Positions 62,035 through 64,000 of a stretch of DNA of 64,000 bases are shown one piece after another. Made by a program: the position numbers and the translations under genes. The DNA lies in the NCBI RefSeq assembly GCF_022832385.1, contig NZ_JALHLE010000029.1, forward strand, positions 1 through 64,000, written 5' to 3'. The notes under the pieces are model-generated. The model was given only the letters and a program-made list of their open reading frames with translations. It was not told the DNA's origin and ran no database searches. Every line of letters starts with the position of its first letter. Position 1 is the first letter of the stretch. The DNA comes from Novosphingobium album (ex Hu et al. 2023) (GTDB lineage Bacteria; Pseudomonadota; Alphaproteobacteria; Sphingomonadales; Sphingomonadaceae).

Positions 62035-64000
62035 ATGGCTGAATTGTCCGTCCTCATGGGGCGATCACGCTCCGGGAAAAGACCGGCATTTTGGGCTGCG
62101 CTGCTGGCCACCGCCGCCGCGACGGCGGGTCTGTCCGCTTCGCTGCCTGCGCAGGACCGCGCTGAAGGTGCTCTTCAATCCGGACGGGACGGGCAGGTGC
62201 CCGCCGCCCAGCTTCCGGCTGCTTTCAGGGATCCGCCACGCAGCGCCCGGCCGCGGGTGTGGTGGCATTGGCTCAACGGAAACATCACCAGGGACGGGAT
62301 CGCCAAGGATCTCGACTGGATGGAGCGCGTCGGCATCGGCGGCGTACAGACATTCGATGTCAATCTGGCGACGCCCAAGATCGTCGATGAGCGCCTGCTG
62401 TACATGACCCCGCAGTGGCAGGACGCGTTTCGCTACGCCACCGGACTTGCCGCCGCCAAGGGCATGGAACTGACGATTGCCGCCTCGCCCGGCTGGAGCG
62501 AGACAGGCGGGCCGTGGGTGCCGCCGGGTGACGGCATGAAGAAACTGGTGTGGAGCGAGATGACCGTTCAGGGCGGTCAGCCATTTTCCCGGCAGTTGCC
62601 GCCGTTGCCCACCGTTACCGGCCCGTTTCAGGATATGCCCGTTTCCGGCCATGCCGGGCAGGGCAAGGAGAAGCCGGCACCCACCGCCTCGGGAGAAATC
62701 GGCGTCTACGCCTATCGTGTCGCCGGAAGCGGGAAGGGGAGCGATGCCCGGGCGCTCGTCCCCGCCGTGCCTGTCATGCGGCTTGGTGACGGCACGAAGC
62801 TGGATGCGGGGGCATTGGTCGACGGCAGCTACAAGACCGGGCTCACCGTGCCCAGAGGCCCCGAAGATGCGCCGACGATCGTGGACATATCCTATGGTGC
62901 GCCGCAAACGATCCGTTCGGCCACGATCTTCGTTCCGTCCGCCACGGATCTCTACGCACCATCGACACTGCAGCCGCGTCTGGAAGCAAGCCCGGACGGC
63001 GTTTCCTGGCAAGTGGTCGCGCACTTTCATCTGGGAACGGCCCCCACCACGATCAGTTTCGCTCCCGTCACGGCGAGCAAGTTCCGCGTGGTCCTGGCTC
63101 CGGCTCCGAACATTCCGCCTTATGGATCGGATGCCACGCCGGGCTACGATCTCGGGCCTTTCGCGAAGTACATGGGGCCGCAGCCCACTATGAAGCTGCT
63201 GGAACTGAGCCTGTCACCGTCCCCGCGCATCAACCAGTTCGAGGCGAAGGCGGGCTTTTCCACGGCACGGGACTACGAGATACTCGACGTGCCTGCGGGC
63301 GGCGGCAACGTCGGCGTGCCCGTCGCGGCCATCCTCGATCTGACCCGCAAAGTGCGGCCTGACGGAACGCTGGACTGGACGCCGCCCAAGGGTGAATGGC
63401 GTGTGATCCGGATGGGATGGTCGCTGACCGGCACCACCAACCATCCCGCGCCCGAGGAGGCCACCGGGCTTGAGGTCGACAAGCTCGATAGCAAGGCCGT
63501 TCGCCGCTATCTGGAATCCTATATCGGCAACTACCAGAAGGTTGTGGGTGCGGATCGTATCGGCGCGCAGGGCATCAATGCGCTGCTCACCGACAGCACC
63601 GAGGTCGGGGCCTTCAACTGGACACCCGACATGCTGGCGCAGTTCCAGCGTCTGCGCGGATACGACGCGCGGCCGTGGCTTCCCACGCTGACGGGTGTGA
63701 TCATCGGATCACGTGAGCAGAGCAACCGCTTCCTCGACGATTTCCGGCGCACGATCGCCGAGCTTCACGCGACCGAGCACTACAAGACCGTCGCAGAAGT
63801 GGCCCATGAGCATGGACTGAAAGTCTACGGGGAATCGCTGGAAGGCTGGCGTACCACACTTGGCGACGATCTCGACATGCGCCGCTATGCGGATTTCCCC
63901 ATGGGGGCGCTGTGGTACTACCGGAGGGAAGTGGGCCCCAAGCCGTTCTACGCCACAGACATGCGCGGTGCGGCGTCGGTGGCGCATGTCTACGGACAGA
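62035..64000 (+). CDS. Glycoside hydrolase family 106-like alpha-L-rhamnosidase (3' end beyond window)
   Basis: An incomplete gene: at least 655 codons, still open at the window edge. ATG 62035 follows GGGGAG about nine bases upstream. The N-terminus is an export signal (RPAFWAALLATAAATAGLSA, cleavage near LPA). The first conserved block is RVWWHWLNGNITRDGIAKDL, followed by GGVQTFDVN and AASPGWSETGGPWV, which are typical of GH106 rhamnosidases. Later blocks include LLTDSTEVGAFNWT and YGESLEGWR, probably carrying acidic active-site residues. It is the fourth gene of the glycosidase operon. A second rhamnosidase family beside GH78 suggests two different rhamnose linkages. Confidence 0.9.
   Translation, partial: MAELSVLMGRSRSGKRPAFWAALLATAAATAGLSASLPAQDRAEGALQSGRDGQVPAAQLPAAFRDPPRSARPRVWWHWLNGNITRDGIAKDLDWMERVGIGGVQTFDVNLATPKIVDERLLYMTPQWQDAFRYATGLAAAKGMELTIAASPGWSETGGPWVPPGDGMKKLVWSEMTVQGGQPFSRQLPPLPTVTGPFQDMPVSGHAGQGKEKPAPTASGEIGVYAYRVAGSGKGSDARALVPAVPVMRLGDGTKLDAGALVDGSYKTGLTVPRGPEDAPTIVDISYGAPQTIRSATIFVPSATDLYAPSTLQPRLEASPDGVSWQVVAHFHLGTAPTTISFAPVTASKFRVVLAPAPNIPPYGSDATPGYDLGPFAKYMGPQPTMKLLELSLSPSPRINQFEAKAGFSTARDYEILDVPAGGGNVGVPVAAILDLTRKVRPDGTLDWTPPKGEWRVIRMGWSLTGTTNHPAPEEATGLEVDKLDSKAVRRYLESYIGNYQKVVGADRIGAQGINALLTDSTEVGAFNWTPDMLAQFQRLRGYDARPWLPTLTGVIIGSREQSNRFLDDFRRTIAELHATEHYKTVAEVAHEHGLKVYGESLEGWRTTLGDDLDMRRYADFPMGALWYYRREVGPKPFYATDMRGAASVAHVYGQ

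Noticed and set aside
1..64000. Search by eye for tRNA, rRNA, CRISPR arrays, intact transposases or phage genes
   Set aside because: None was recognised. Short repeated segments found were hairpins, operator-like palindromes or one 7-bp tandem repeat.

Overview
The window looks like a GC-rich alphaproteobacterial, sphingomonad-type chromosome or megaplasmid segment (Novosphingobium/Sphingobium/Sphingomonas-like). That placement is an inference. It rests on four TonB-dependent receptors of the sphingomonad 'IIVTAR' type, three bacterial P450s, many SDRs and CaiB-type CoA transferases, and catabolic operons that each carry their own regulator. I see no rRNA, tRNA, CRISPR array or intact mobile element.

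Layout. (1) 0.1-8.2 kb: a symporter-fused hybrid histidine kinase convergent with its probable LuxR-type response regulator, then a TonB receptor and an aromatic-acid-type MFS permease. (2) 8.6-21.3 kb: two minus-strand operons for a CoA-dependent acid pathway: aldehyde dehydrogenase, CitE-like lyase, two FAS1/MaoC-like hydratases, MHS permease, SMP-30 lactonase, 3-hydroxyisobutyrate-dehydrogenase-like enzyme, three CaiB-family proteins, isochorismatase-like hydrolase and a GntR regulator. The same perfect 12-bp palindrome lies at the head of each operon. (3) 21.4-27.2 kb: a decayed carboxymuconolactone decarboxylase fragment, a P450 divergent from an SDR, and a TonB receptor. (4) 28.4-39.7 kb ('module A'): a long minus-strand operon (amidohydrolase, SnoaL-like protein, SDR, CMD-family protein, second SnoaL-like protein, P450, TauD-type dioxygenase, dgoK, dgoA), a TetR regulator and a divergent TonB receptor. 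A matching inverted repeat lies upstream of both the operon and the receptor. (5) 40.0-52.2 kb ('module B'): a TonB receptor, a GH3 plus GH39-like glycosidase pair, and an operon of a fatty-acid/sterol-type hydroxylase, P450, SDR, SnoaL-like protein and second SDR, with a TetR regulator. Four related inverted repeats lie at the operon head, the receptor and the glycosidase pair. (6) 52.4-64.0 kb: a DUF3667 membrane protein, a FadR-type regulator, and a plus-strand glycosidase operon (esterase, GH2, GH78, GH106) that runs off the window.

How it may work together (inference). The glycosidases would strip glucose/xylose/galactose/rhamnose-type sugars from a plant glycoside. TonB receptors would import the glycoside or its aglycone. 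Two paralogous oxygenase modules would oxidise the hydrophobic aglycone. The CoA-transferase/hydratase/lyase operon could finish branched or dicarboxylic acid fragments, and dgoK/dgoA could take a galactose-derived 2-keto-3-deoxy acid. The shared operator-like repeats are the strongest direct evidence that receptor, glycosidases and oxygenases form one regulon. The substrate cannot be read from sequence; a saponin or other terpenoid/steroid glycoside is one plausible class.
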